From NCBI RefSeq assembly GCF_026011735.1, contig NZ_BRVN01000003.1:185480-249479 (forward strand): a DNA stretch of 64,000 nt, written 5' to 3'. Positions within the stretch are counted from its first letter, which is position 1. Each line of letters starts with the position of its first letter. The notes below the pieces were generated by a model. It had not been told where the DNA came from and ran no database searches. It saw only the letters and a program-made list of their open reading frames with translations. This stretch comes from Dietzia sp. NCCP-2495 (lineage in GTDB: Bacteria; Actinomycetota; Actinomycetes; Mycobacteriales; Mycobacteriaceae). Position numbers and translations under genes: made by a program. This document shows, one piece after another, positions 1-9,638 of this stretch.

Positions 1-185
1 CAACTTGCGCAACTTTTCAGTATGTTGCTGTCGGAGGTTTCCGGGGCCGGCCAGCCGGTGTGATGTGCGAGATAGAAAGTCACGGATTCACAACAACCTG
101 TAACACGACGCCTCACCAGTGCGATTGCCGACTTTTCGCGCCTACCCTTGTATGCGTACCAATCAGCAAGTCGGGAGTGCCCCTC

Positions 186-458
186 ATGACCGATGCAGTC
201 GACCTCTCCACGCCGCGATTCCGTCAGAGCCTCGTCACCGAGATCGACGGGCCGGAGGATGACCCGTTCTTCGAGGTGCTCGTCGAGGAGACGGTGATCC
301 TCGACGAGGACGGTGCGGGCCGTGGCGCGCCGGAACTGCGCCTGCGCACGGGGGTCGACGGGATCGTCCTGAACGACCGCGATCAGATCCTGCGACTCCA
401 GGCCGTCATCAATCGCGCCGTCAACCAGTGGCGGGACTCCGCATCGCACCTGCCCTGA
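186..458 (+). CDS. small hypothetical protein (90 aa)
   Basis: Acidic, soluble-looking protein of 90 residues with no signal peptide or membrane segment. I do not recognise a family. The ATG at 186 is chosen because a GGGAG element lies about 9 nt upstream; the frame stays open back to about position 60, but that extension is Cys/Thr-rich and unlike coding sequence. The C-terminal part (residues ~55-85, ending VINRAVNQWRDS) looks helical. It stands alone, convergent with the pentapeptide-repeat gene, so context gives no function. Confidence 0.6.
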   Translation: MTDAVDLSTPRFRQSLVTEIDGPEDDPFFEVLVEETVILDEDGAGRGAPELRLRTGVDGIVLNDRDQILRLQAVINRAVNQWRDSASHLP

Positions 459-508
459 CCCCGCTCGCGCCGCCTCCGGGTTTCCGGTGGAGCGAAACGG
501 CGCGTGGG

Positions 509-1207
509 TCAGACGACCCGGATTCCCGCCTCGCCGATCAGTGCGAGCCCCACACCGAGGACCTGCTCGGAAGAGATGATCGCGCCCCTCAGGGCGGAGG
601 CGCCACGGACGTCCTCGAGGGCCGCACCCCTGAGGTCCGCCGCGGCGAGGCGGGCCTTCTCGAAGACCGCGCCGCCCAGGTCTGCCCCGTCCGTCGACAG
701 GTCCGACACCTGGGCGTCGAGGAGGTCGGCCTGGCGGCAGCGCGTTCCGGAGAGGCTGATCCGCTGGAGTCGGGACATGCGCAGGTTGATCATGTCGGCG
801 TGGCAGTCCTCGAACGCCACGTCGGTCAACCGGGCGTCCGACAGGATGAGGCCGGTCAGGCGGCAGCCGACGAATCGGACCCGGGTCAGTGAGGCGCCGT
901 CGGCGACGAGGCCGGACAGGTCGCAGTCCCGGAGTTCGACATCGGTCAGCCGCAGGCCGTCCGCACGGGCGCTGCTCAAGCGCAGTCCGTCCAATACTGA
1001 CTCGCGGATCTCCATTCCGCTGAGTTGTGCCGGGCCGTCCAGGGGGTCCGGGGCGTCGTCTGTCGAGGCCAGCACGCCGTCCCACAGTCCGTCGTTCTCG
1101 AGCTCCGAGGTGGGCGAGTGGAGCTGCTCGTGTCGCGGAAGTCCCGGCGCGGCGGGTGAGCGCGGGGATTCTGATCGACGACGAAGCGGAGGGGCCACGG
1201 CGACCAC
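509..1207 (-). CDS. pentapeptide-repeat protein
   Basis: About 232 residues from a GTG start. Residues ~60-210 carry the A(D/N)LXX-like pentapeptide pattern (for example LSGLVADGASLTRVRF, ADLRGAALEDVRGA), which folds as a right-handed quadrilateral beta helix. Members range from DNA-gyrase-protecting DNA mimics (MfpA type) to scaffolds of unknown role. The N-terminal ~55 residues are Arg/Pro-rich and probably disordered, so the true start could lie further in. There is no signal peptide. The family assignment is firm; the function is not, and nothing in the neighbourhood links it to quinolone resistance. Confidence 0.75.
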   Translation of the reverse strand: MVAVAPPLRRRSESPRSPAAPGLPRHEQLHSPTSELENDGLWDGVLASTDDAPDPLDGPAQLSGMEIRESVLDGLRLSSARADGLRLTDVELRDCDLSGLVADGASLTRVRFVGCRLTGLILSDARLTDVAFEDCHADMINLRMSRLQRISLSGTRCRQADLLDAQVSDLSTDGADLGGAVFEKARLAAADLRGAALEDVRGASALRGAIISSEQVLGVGLALIGEAGIRVV

Positions 1208-1270
1208 TCTAGGTGTGACGGAGGGCTGTCTGGGAATCCGCCTGAGGCGGGAGTACTCTCGACACTCGAG

Positions 1271-1288
1271 ATAGACAGATCGGTCTAT
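1271..1288. promoter_or_regulatory. TetR-type operator palindrome
   Basis: ATAGAC-AGATCG-GTCTAT is an 18-bp inverted repeat with one mismatched pair, 27 bp upstream of the DUF4395 gene. Its form resembles operators bound by TetR regulators of the LmrA/YxaF type. The regulator that binds it is not evident; the TetR gene ending at 16439 is one candidate by N-terminal sequence style only. Confidence 0.5.
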
Positions 1289-1314
1289 ACGCGACAGTAG
1301 ATGAGGTCGACCCG

Positions 1315-1827
1315 ATGAGCCTGCGTGAGGTATTCGCCTTCCCCGAGATCGTCAACGACTACGCCGCGCGGTGTACCGCAGCGTTGGTCGTGGGGCTCGC
1401 CGTGATCACCGTCCTCGTGCCGTCCCCGCTGCAGACCTGGCTCGCCGGCGCGCTCGTGCTGGGATTCGCGTTGCGGGTGGCCGGAGGTCCGCGGTACTCG
1501 CCGTTTGGACGGCTGTCGGTCCACGTCCTGGCGCCCCGGGTCAGCGCCGAGCCCAAGATGGTCGCCGGCGCTCCGAAGCGATTCGCGCAGACGATCGGGC
1601 TGGTCATGTCGTCGGTCGCCTTCGCGCTCGTCCTCGCGGGCCTGGCCACCGCGGGCGTCGTCGTCCTGGTGGTCCTCATCGTCGCCGCACTGGCCGAAGC
1701 GGCGTTGGGCTTCTGCCTCGGCTGCTGGATCTACGGGCAACTGCAGCGCGCGGGCGTCGTTTCCGAGGGCGCCTGCGTGGACTGCGCGGACATCTGGGCG
1801 CGGCCCGGGATGACCGCACGGAACTGA
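1315..1827 (+). CDS. DUF4395 membrane protein
   Basis: 170 residues with four hydrophobic segments (roughly 20-40, 42-57, 95-115, 117-140). The cysteine-rich C-terminal part, with a CLGC-like motif and a later CVDC motif, is typical of DUF4395 proteins. In other actinobacteria these often sit beside thioredoxin or sulfurtransferase genes, suggesting a redox or sulfur role, but no such neighbour is present here. The palindrome at 1271-1288 suggests TetR-type control. Family call is good; role unknown. Confidence 0.75.
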   Translation: MSLREVFAFPEIVNDYAARCTAALVVGLAVITVLVPSPLQTWLAGALVLGFALRVAGGPRYSPFGRLSVHVLAPRVSAEPKMVAGAPKRFAQTIGLVMSSVAFALVLAGLATAGVVVLVVLIVAALAEAALGFCLGCWIYGQLQRAGVVSEGACVDCADIWARPGMTARN

Positions 1828-1903
1828 CGGGCACCGCGCCTGACGAGCGTCGCGCCGGTGGCGGGTCGGCACTGTCCCGGCGGCCCGGTTCCGCCCGCTT
1901 CCG

Positions 1904-1909
1904 TACCCT
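1904..1909 (+). promoter_or_regulatory. -10 box of leaderless M13 peptidase mRNA
   Basis: TACCCT ends 6 nt before the ATG at 1916, matching the TANNNT box that places the transcription start at or next to the start codon. No Shine-Dalgarno sequence is present. Confidence 0.5.
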
Positions 1910-1915
1910 GGTCGC

Positions 1916-3937
1916 ATGACAGCGACCGTGAACCCCACCACCGACGCCCCGCGCCCTTCGGGCCTGGACCTCCGGTACGTCGATCCCACCGTCCGGTCCC
2001 AGGACGACCTCTACAAGCACGTCAACGGCACCTGGATCCGCGACCACGAGATCCCGGCCGACCGTCCCATCGACGGCGCGTTCCTCGCCCTGCGTGACCT
2101 GTCCGAGGAGCGGGTGCGCGACATCATCACCGACGCGCCCGTCGACTCGCGCATCGGCGCCTTCTACGCCTCCTTCATGGACACCGACGCGGTGGAGGCG
2201 GCCGGCCTCGGCGCCCTGGCCCCGGATCTCGCGGAGATCGACGCGGCGACCGACTCCGACTCGCTGGCGCTGGCGATGGCGCGCCTGGAGAAGTCGGGCG
2301 TCGGCGGCCTGATCGGCGCGTACGTCAACAACGACGCCAAGAACTCCAGCGAGTACATCCTCTATCTCGTGCAGTACGGCATCGGGCTCCCGGACGAGTC
2401 GTACTACCGGGAGGAGCAGTACGCCGGGATCCGCGAGGAGTACACCGCGCACGTGGCCCGGATGCTCGAGTTGGCCGGGCTCGCACCCGAGGGCGCGGCC
2501 GGCGAGGACTCGGCGCGGGCCCGCGCGGAGCGCATCGTCGCGCTGGAGACCCGCCTGGCCGCCGCGCACTGGGACGTGGTCGCGCGCCGCGACGCCGACA
2601 AGACCTACAACCCCGTCACCTGGGACGAGCTGCCCACCCTGGCGCCCGGCTTCCCGTGGCACGACTGGGCTCGAGAGCTCGGCGGTTCGGAGGAGACCTT
2701 CGGCCGTGTCGTCGCCATGCAGCCCGACTTCCTCACGGCGGCCGCCGAGCTGTGGTCGGGCGAGCCGGTGGAGGCCTGGGCCGAGTGGCTGCGCTGGCGG
2801 GTCGTCTCCTCCCGCGCGTCGTACCTGACCTCGGACCTGGTGGACGAGGACTTCCGGTTCTTCGGCACGGTCATGTCCGGCACGGAGGAGATCAAGGCGC
2901 GGTGGAAGCGCGGCGTCGCCGCGGTGGAGGGGGCGCTCGGCGAGGAGGTGGGCAAGGAGTACGTGGCCCGCCACTTCCCGCCCGGCCACAAGGCGCGCAT
3001 GGAGGAGCTCGTCGCCAACCTCACCGCCGCCTACCGCTACTCCATCAACCGCCTGCCGTGGATGACGCCGGCCACGCAGACCCGTGCACTCGCCAAGCTC
3101 GAGGCGTTCGTGCCCAAGATCGGATATCCCGACCAGTGGCGTGACTACTCCTCGCTCGAGGTGCGGGCTGACGACCTACTGGGCAATGTCCGCCGGTCGG
3201 CCGCCTTCGAGCACGAGTACGAGCTGGGCAAGCTCGGCGGGCCGGTGGACCGCGGGGAGTGGCACATGACGCCGCAGACGGTCAACGCGTACTACAACCC
3301 GGTGATGAACGAGATCGTGTTCCCCGCCGCGATCCTGCAGCCCCCGTTCTTCGACGCGGAGGCCGACGATGCCGCGAACTACGGCGCGATCGGCGCCGTG
3401 ATCGGCCACGAGATCGGCCACGGGTTCGACGACCAGGGGTCGAAGTACGACGGCGAGGGCAACCTGGTCGACTGGTGGACTGACGAGGACCGCTCCGCGT
3501 TCAGCACTCGCGTCGACGCGCTCATCGAGCAGTACCAGGGCCTCACCCCGGACGGGCTGGATCCGGAGATCGATCACGTCAACGGGGCCTTCACGGTAGG
3601 CGAGAACATCGGTGACCTGGGTGGCCTGACCATCGCGCTCCTGGCCTACCGCCTGGCGCAGGGCACGGATGGCGAGCCGGTCGAGGGGACCGACGTTGGG
3701 CCGGAGATCGACGGGCTCACCGGGATCCAGCGCCTCATCACCTCGTGGGCGATCGTGTGGCGCACCAAGACGCGCGCCGAGGAGGCCGCGCGTCGCCTGG
3801 CCGTCGACCCGCACTCCCCGCCGGAGTTCCGGGCTAACCAGGTAGTGCGCAATCTCGAGGACTTCCACGCCGCCTTCGGCGTCACCGAGGGTGACGGCAT
3901 GTGGATGGCGCCTGAGGAGCGCGTCAGCATCTGGTGA
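1916..3937 (+). CDS. M13 family zinc metallopeptidase (neprilysin/PepO-like)
   Basis: 673 residues, the usual length for the bacterial M13 family. The zinc site HEIGH is at ~498-502 and the third zinc ligand Glu is in GENIGD at ~563, so the catalytic set is complete. The substrate-binding NAYYNP motif (~458) and the C-terminal motif around FRANQVVRNLEDFHAAFGV are also present. There is no signal peptide or N-terminal membrane anchor, so it is probably cytosolic, unlike mammalian neprilysin; it should cleave small peptides. The ATG is favoured by a TANNNT box 6 nt upstream and the absence of an earlier in-frame start with a ribosome-binding site. It is monocistronic by spacing. Confidence 0.95.
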   Translation: MTATVNPTTDAPRPSGLDLRYVDPTVRSQDDLYKHVNGTWIRDHEIPADRPIDGAFLALRDLSEERVRDIITDAPVDSRIGAFYASFMDTDAVEAAGLGALAPDLAEIDAATDSDSLALAMARLEKSGVGGLIGAYVNNDAKNSSEYILYLVQYGIGLPDESYYREEQYAGIREEYTAHVARMLELAGLAPEGAAGEDSARARAERIVALETRLAAAHWDVVARRDADKTYNPVTWDELPTLAPGFPWHDWARELGGSEETFGRVVAMQPDFLTAAAELWSGEPVEAWAEWLRWRVVSSRASYLTSDLVDEDFRFFGTVMSGTEEIKARWKRGVAAVEGALGEEVGKEYVARHFPPGHKARMEELVANLTAAYRYSINRLPWMTPATQTRALAKLEAFVPKIGYPDQWRDYSSLEVRADDLLGNVRRSAAFEHEYELGKLGGPVDRGEWHMTPQTVNAYYNPVMNEIVFPAAILQPPFFDAEADDAANYGAIGAVIGHEIGHGFDDQGSKYDGEGNLVDWWTDEDRSAFSTRVDALIEQYQGLTPDGLDPEIDHVNGAFTVGENIGDLGGLTIALLAYRLAQGTDGEPVEGTDVGPEIDGLTGIQRLITSWAIVWRTKTRAEEAARRLAVDPHSPPEFRANQVVRNLEDFHAAFGVTEGDGMWMAPEERVSIW

Positions 3938-3970
3938 CGGTCAGGTGGTGACGGTCAGGTGGTGACCGTC
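3934..3970. repeat. 14-bp tandem repeat at M13 peptidase stop codon
   Basis: GTGACGGTCAGGTG occurs at 3934-3947 and again at 3948-3961, with a partial third copy (GTGACCGTC) at 3962-3970. The first copy contains the peptidase stop codon, so the array looks like a small 3'-end duplication. Confidence 0.7.
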
Positions 3971-4010
3971 GGGATGCGACGACGACGACGAACGCGGCGG
4001 CACCGAAAGT

Positions 4011-4772
4011 TCACAGCAGCATCAGGATCGATCCTGAGGCGGTGAACCCGGTGCCAGCCGCGTCCGACCGGCAGGTGACAGTCGAGTCGGACGACGAGCA
4101 CGTGTACCCGCGGACCGAGATCATGCGCCCGGGCTCGAGCACGTTTCGGCCCTCGGACGTCGGCTGGCTGACGAAGATCCCCTGGTTGAAGCACGCGAGG
4201 CCACTCGCTCCGCCCGCCCCGAGCCAGACGGCGCCGTGGCCGGTCGGGTTGCCCGCACAGTCCGGCAGTTCCGGTGGCACGAAGTCGGACTGACACCCGG
4301 CCGAGTGGTTTCCGGCGGAGCCGTCGCCGAGGATCGCGCAGAACGCGCCGCCGTCGGGGCTGAGGAAGTAGTAGCCGTCGCCGACGCGGAAGTTCTCCGC
4401 GTCCACGGGGCCGGCACCATCTTGATCCCCACCACCATGACCCCCACCACCGTGGCCGGCGAGCGACTGCGCGTTCGCCGCGGTCTGGGCTCCGTCCGCG
4501 GAGGCCGCGCCCGACGAACCCTGGCCCGATGACCCCTCGCCAGACGAGGCCATGGCCGGCGAGGTCGTAGGCGCGGCGGAGGTCGCGGGGGCGGCGTCGG
4601 TGAGCGTGACCTCCGTCGTCGCGCCGCCCGCGTCGGTCCCGGGCGCGGGGGCCTCGGCACCGGAGCAACCGGCTGCCACCATCGCGATAGCGGCGAGCAC
4701 CGAGGCGGGCGCGGTGAGTCGGGAGAACCGGATTGGCTGGGAGCGGCGAGATGGCCGGGTGGGTGCAGGCAT
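4011..4772 (-). CDS. secreted lipoprotein, Gly/Ala/Ser-rich N-terminal half
   Basis: 253 residues. The ATG at 4772 is preceded by AAGGAG at good spacing. A type II signal peptide ends in the lipobox VAAGC, so the mature protein should be lipid-anchored outside the membrane. A low-complexity Ala/Ser/Thr/Gly/His linker follows to about residue 120. The C-terminal ~130 residues form a folded domain with about six cysteines (FCAILGDG, AGCQSDF, DCAGN, ACFNQG, YTCSSSD, VTCRS), probably disulfide-bonded. The end of the domain (GRMISVRGYTCSSSDSTVTC) resembles mycobacterial secreted proteins of unknown function. Divergent from the gene at 4921. Confidence 0.8.
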   Translation of the reverse strand: MPAPTRPSRRSQPIRFSRLTAPASVLAAIAMVAAGCSGAEAPAPGTDAGGATTEVTLTDAAPATSAAPTTSPAMASSGEGSSGQGSSGAASADGAQTAANAQSLAGHGGGGHGGGDQDGAGPVDAENFRVGDGYYFLSPDGGAFCAILGDGSAGNHSAGCQSDFVPPELPDCAGNPTGHGAVWLGAGGASGLACFNQGIFVSQPTSEGRNVLEPGRMISVRGYTCSSSDSTVTCRSDAAGTGFTASGSILMLL

Positions 4773-4908
4773 GGGTGGCTCCTTGATCGTGGACAGCACG
4801 AGCGCGCATTCCCTCTGCTGTGACTATCGGCGGAAATGTGGCACCGGTTACACACGCCGGGTGTCGAGCGGCTGAGTGAAACCTGTTCTACTGCGAGCCG
4901 GATCCGGT

Positions 4909-4914
4909 TACTGT
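4909..4914 (+). promoter_or_regulatory. -10 box of leaderless gene at 4921
   Basis: TACTGT sits 6 nt before the GTG at 4921. This supports that GTG rather than the upstream in-frame start at 4876, because the box lies inside the would-be N-terminal extension. Confidence 0.5.
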
Positions 4915-4920
4915 TCACCC

Positions 4921-5997
4921 GTGACTATTCGAGTGGTGGGCTGGTCGACGGGATTCCTCGGGCGGATGGCGGTCGACGGGATCGACGCGCGACCCGAGCT
5001 GGAGCTGGTCGGAGTGTTCGTCTCCGACTCGGCCAAGGTCGGCGAAGATGCCGGGCGGCTCGCCGGGATGGACCGTGACCTCGGGGTCACCGCGACCGAC
5101 GACCGCGCCGCGCTGATCGCCCTGGCCCCGGACGTCGTGGTCTACACCGCCGAGACCGAGACGCGGTTCACCGACGCGATCGCCGACTTCACCGAATTCC
5201 TCCGGGCCGGCATCAACGTCGTGGCCTCAGGCCCTGTACTCCTCCAGTTCCCGCACGGGATCCTCCCCGAGGAGATGATCACGGCCCTGGCCGACGCCGG
5301 CCGCGAGGGCGGGGCGACGCTGCACGTCAACGGCATCGACCCCGGCTTCGCCAACGACGTCCTGCCCCTGGCCGTGACCAGCCTGTCCCGGCGGATCGAC
5401 GTCCTCCGCGTGGGCGAGATCGCCGACTACTCCGTCTACCACCAGGCCGAGACCATGCGACGACTGTTCGGTTTCGGCCAGTCCATGGACTCGCTCCCGC
5501 CGCTGCTGCGGCCGGGGATGCTCGCCGCCGGTTGGGGATCGGTGGTCCGCCAGCTCGCCTCCGCTCTCGAGGTGACACTCGACGAGCCTCTCGTCGAGCG
5601 GCACGAGCGCCTGGCCGCCGACCGTGACCTGTCGCTGCTGGCGATGGAGATCCCCGCCGGGACGCAGGCCGCCATCCGGTTCGAGGTGGTGGGACAGGTC
5701 GACGGCGAGGACCGCATCATCCTGGAACACGTCACCCGCACAGCCGAGGACCAGGCCCCCGACTGGCCACGGTCCGACCGCGGCAGCGGGTGCTACATGG
5801 TGGACATCCAGGGCTCGCCGAATCTGCACGTCGAGATGAGCTACGACGACGACAGCGGGGACCACAACGTCGCGGGGATGCTCGTCACCGCGATGCGACT
5901 GGTCAACGTGATCGAGGAGGTCGTCGCGGCCGAGCCGGGAATCGTCTACGCGAAGGACCTTCCGATGATCACCGGCCGTGGTCTACTCGGCCGATGA
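4921..5997 (+). CDS. NAD(P)-binding dihydrodipicolinate-reductase-like protein
   Basis: 358 residues from the GTG. The N-terminal Rossmann fold starts VTIRVVGWSTGFLGR, with an acidic end of beta2 (VGVFVSDS). The central part resembles 2,4-diaminopentanoate dehydrogenase and DapB-like proteins common in mycobacteria (VVASGPVLLQFPHG, HVNGIDPGFANDVLPL). Substrate unknown; in Mycobacteriales such genes often sit with lipid-catabolic enzymes. Its stop overlaps the start of the lipase gene by 4 nt (ATGA), so the two should be translationally coupled. Confidence 0.8.
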   Translation: MTIRVVGWSTGFLGRMAVDGIDARPELELVGVFVSDSAKVGEDAGRLAGMDRDLGVTATDDRAALIALAPDVVVYTAETETRFTDAIADFTEFLRAGINVVASGPVLLQFPHGILPEEMITALADAGREGGATLHVNGIDPGFANDVLPLAVTSLSRRIDVLRVGEIADYSVYHQAETMRRLFGFGQSMDSLPPLLRPGMLAAGWGSVVRQLASALEVTLDEPLVERHERLAADRDLSLLAMEIPAGTQAAIRFEVVGQVDGEDRIILEHVTRTAEDQAPDWPRSDRGSGCYMVDIQGSPNLHVEMSYDDDSGDHNVAGMLVTAMRLVNVIEEVVAAEPGIVYAKDLPMITGRGLLGR

Positions 5998-7010
5998 GAA
6001 CTCTGCGCGCCGCCTCCGAGCGAGCCACTGCCGCGGTACTCGGTGTGGTCGTCGTTGTCGTCGTTGTCGTCGTCGGCGTTGTTGCCGTCGTCTCCGGAAC
6101 GGGGGCCGCCCACGCGGCCGAGCCGGGCACCGACCCGTCGACCCGCGCACCGCTGCCGGTCACCTACAACTTCCTCTCGGGCGCGGCGCTCGCGCTCGGC
6201 GAGCCCGGCGCCGCGCTTCCGGGTGCCAATGACTTCTCGTGCACACCCACGGCCGACAAGCCCCGCCCGGTCGTCCTGGTCCACGGCACGCTCGGCAGCG
6301 GCACGACCAACTGGGCCACCTACGGACCGCTGCTCCACAACGAGGGCTACTGCGTCTTCACCCTGACCTACGGCGCGACACCCGGCGCGGCGTGGCCGCT
6401 CAGTGAACTCGGCGGCGTCTCGGACATCCAGAACGTCTCTGTCCCCCAGGTCGCCCGGTTCGTCGACCGCGTGCTCGAGGCCACCGGCGCCGACCAGGTG
6501 GACCTCATCGGCCACTCCCAGGGCACTCTCGTCTCCGGCATGGTCGCCAAGGTCGCGCGGCCCGGACGCGTGCACACCGTCGCCTCCCTCGCCCCGCCGT
6601 GGCACGGCACCGGCGGCGCCCTGCTCGACCAGGTACTCACCGCCTCCTCTGGCGGCGACCGGGCCCGCATCGAGACGGCCGCCGGGGCCCTGACGCAGAT
6701 GCTGCCCGGCTCGGTCCTGTTGGACACGCTGTGGGAGGGCGGCAGCCCGTACGCGGACGGGGTCACCTACCTCAACGTCGTGACCCGCTACGACGAGGCG
6801 GTCATCCCGTACACCTCCGGTCTGGTGCCCGGCCCCCTGGCCACCAACGTCGTGGTCCAGGACGGGTGCGAGCAGAACCTGTCCGAGCACGTGGCCGTGG
6901 CCGCCGACCCGCGGGCCGCCGACTTCGTCCTGAACGCGCTCGACCCAGAGAATCCGCGCGAGCCGCGGTGTGAGGCGATCGCGCCGGTCCACGGCCCGGT
7001 CGGCTCGTAG
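5994..7010 (+). CDS. secreted alpha/beta-hydrolase lipase (class 2 lipase-like)
   Basis: 338 residues starting in the ATGA overlap with the upstream gene. An unusual signal peptide contains a ten-residue run of valine followed by AHAAEP, a signal peptidase I site. The mature enzyme has the oxyanion segment VLVHGTLG and the nucleophile elbow GHSQG (Ser175). Candidate acid and histidine residues lie in NVVTRYDE and SEHVAVA. The family (EstA/lipase class 2, common in Corynebacteriales) hydrolyses acylglycerols. Four C-terminal-half cysteines could form disulfides. Coupling to the dehydrogenase-like gene is unexplained. Confidence 0.88.
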   Translation: MRTLRAASERATAAVLGVVVVVVVVVVGVVAVVSGTGAAHAAEPGTDPSTRAPLPVTYNFLSGAALALGEPGAALPGANDFSCTPTADKPRPVVLVHGTLGSGTTNWATYGPLLHNEGYCVFTLTYGATPGAAWPLSELGGVSDIQNVSVPQVARFVDRVLEATGADQVDLIGHSQGTLVSGMVAKVARPGRVHTVASLAPPWHGTGGALLDQVLTASSGGDRARIETAAGALTQMLPGSVLLDTLWEGGSPYADGVTYLNVVTRYDEAVIPYTSGLVPGPLATNVVVQDGCEQNLSEHVAVAADPRAADFVLNALDPENPREPRCEAIAPVHGPVGS

Positions 7011-7020
7011 GGCTCGGCGC

Positions 7021-8085
<1,065 letters not shown>

Positions 8086-8210
8086 GGTGGGTGGGACTCC
8101 TCGCGGATGGTGGTGGAGACGGCGGTCAGGGGTCGACGAACACTGCGGCGTCGTCGTCGACCCCCAGACCGTCTCGGGGCGGTGACTCGCGAGCGCGCTC
8201 GCGGGCCGGA

Positions 8211-9536
8211 TCAGCCGAGCTTCGGCGAGATCTGCGTGTCGATGATCTGCTGCGTCTCGGACTGCAGCTGCTCCATGACCGCGGGGACCGGCTCACCGGC
8301 GAGGACCTTGTCCAGTCCGCCACCGATGCGGGCGCCGCCGCCGGGGACGAACACGCGGGCGTTGTCCTGCGGCCGCGTGAACTCGAGCTGCTCGATAGCG
8401 GTGACCGCCTGCGGGGTGGACTCGAGGTAGGACTTGATCTCCTGGGCCTCCTTGGCGCCCTTGCGCACGGGCATGTAGCCGGTGGCCTGGGCGAAGATGG
8501 CCGTGCCCTGGGTGGAGGTGATGGAGTTGATGAACTTGAGCGCGTTGATCTTGCGCTCCTCCGGGAGCTTGGCGGGGATCGCGAGGCCGGCGCCGCCGGT
8601 GGGGCAGGACTTGTTCTCCCGGGCTCCGGGGAGGAAGGCCGTGCCGAACTCGAACTGTGCGTTCTCGGTGGCGGTCTTGAGCGAGCCGGTCGAGGCCATG
8701 GCGCAGGCGGCCAGGCCCGAGGCGAACTCGGTGATGGAGTCCTTGGAGACCACGAGGAAGCCGTCGTCCTGGATCTTCTTCAGGCGCTCGACGCCGGCGA
8801 TGGTCTCCGGGTCGGTGAAGGTGGCGTCCCACTCCTTGGAGAAGGCGCCGCCCTCGTTCCAGATCATGTTCTGCATGGTCCAGTCGAGGTAGTTGGCGCC
8901 GTCGTACATCGCGATGGCGTGCTTGCCGTCGCCGATCGCCTCCTGGAGAGCGGGGGCCCACTCCATGAACTCGTCCCAGCTCTCGGGACCGCGGTCCGGC
9001 AGTCCGGCCTGCTCCCAGACCTGCTTGTTGTAGTAGAACAGCGGCGTCGAGCGGGCGAAGGGGAGGCCGTAGGTCTGGCCTTCGAGGACGTAGTCGCCGA
9101 CCAGGGCGTCGACGTACTCGCCGGTGTCCATCCCGGCCTTGTCGAACAGGTCGTCCAGGGGAGCGATCTGGTCGTTGAGGGCGAAGTTGAACCAGGTGAC
9201 GTCGGAGACCACCACGACGTCGGGGATGTCGTTGCCGGTGAGGGCCGCGTTGAGCTTCTGGGCGACCTCCTCGTAGTTCTTGCCGCCGTCGACGAGGTTG
9301 ACGGTGAGGTCCGGGTTCTCCTTCTCGAACGTCGAGATGAGCTCGGTCTCGGTGTCCTTGGAGTTTCCGGGGTGGTTGGACCAGAAGGTGATGGTGCCGG
9401 CGGCGCCCTCGGCCCCGCCCCCGCCGGAGGTATCGCCGGACGAGTCACCGCCGGAGCCGGCACAGCCGGCGACGGTGGCGGTGGCGGCGGTGGCTCCGAG
9501 GAGTCCGAGGAAGAGCCTGCGGTTCACGGGTTCCAT
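8211..9536 (-). CDS. ugpB: extracellular solute-binding lipoprotein, UgpB-like
   Basis: 441 residues. Starts with NRRLFLG, then a hydrophobic stretch and lipobox TVAGC, so it is a Tat/Sec-exported lipoprotein. Domain: family 1 extracellular solute-binding protein. The segments TITFWSNHPGNSKD, YGLPFARSTPLFYYNK, WNEGGAFS, TGYMPVRKGA and RPQDNARVF are characteristic of UgpB, which binds glycerol-3-phosphate in E. coli and glycerophosphocholine in M. tuberculosis. Ligand here is inferred. Flanked by its permease genes and ATPase in the mycobacterial ugp order. Confidence 0.88.
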   Translation of the reverse strand: MEPVNRRLFLGLLGATAATATVAGCAGSGGDSSGDTSGGGGAEGAAGTITFWSNHPGNSKDTETELISTFEKENPDLTVNLVDGGKNYEEVAQKLNAALTGNDIPDVVVVSDVTWFNFALNDQIAPLDDLFDKAGMDTGEYVDALVGDYVLEGQTYGLPFARSTPLFYYNKQVWEQAGLPDRGPESWDEFMEWAPALQEAIGDGKHAIAMYDGANYLDWTMQNMIWNEGGAFSKEWDATFTDPETIAGVERLKKIQDDGFLVVSKDSITEFASGLAACAMASTGSLKTATENAQFEFGTAFLPGARENKSCPTGGAGLAIPAKLPEERKINALKFINSITSTQGTAIFAQATGYMPVRKGAKEAQEIKSYLESTPQAVTAIEQLEFTRPQDNARVFVPGGGARIGGGLDKVLAGEPVPAVMEQLQSETQQIIDTQISPKLG

Positions 9537-9638
9537 GGCGGGTGGTGCCTTTCTCGAGGTGGGTACTGCTCTGGTGTGTACTGCTCTGACGGGTAGGGAC
9601 GTGGTGGACGTGGGGACGGCAGTGGGCCAGCGGGCAGG

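Noticed and set aside
60..185. N-terminal extension of the first small ORF
   Set aside because: Cys/Thr-rich, lacks coding character; the ATG at 186 has a Shine-Dalgarno sequence.
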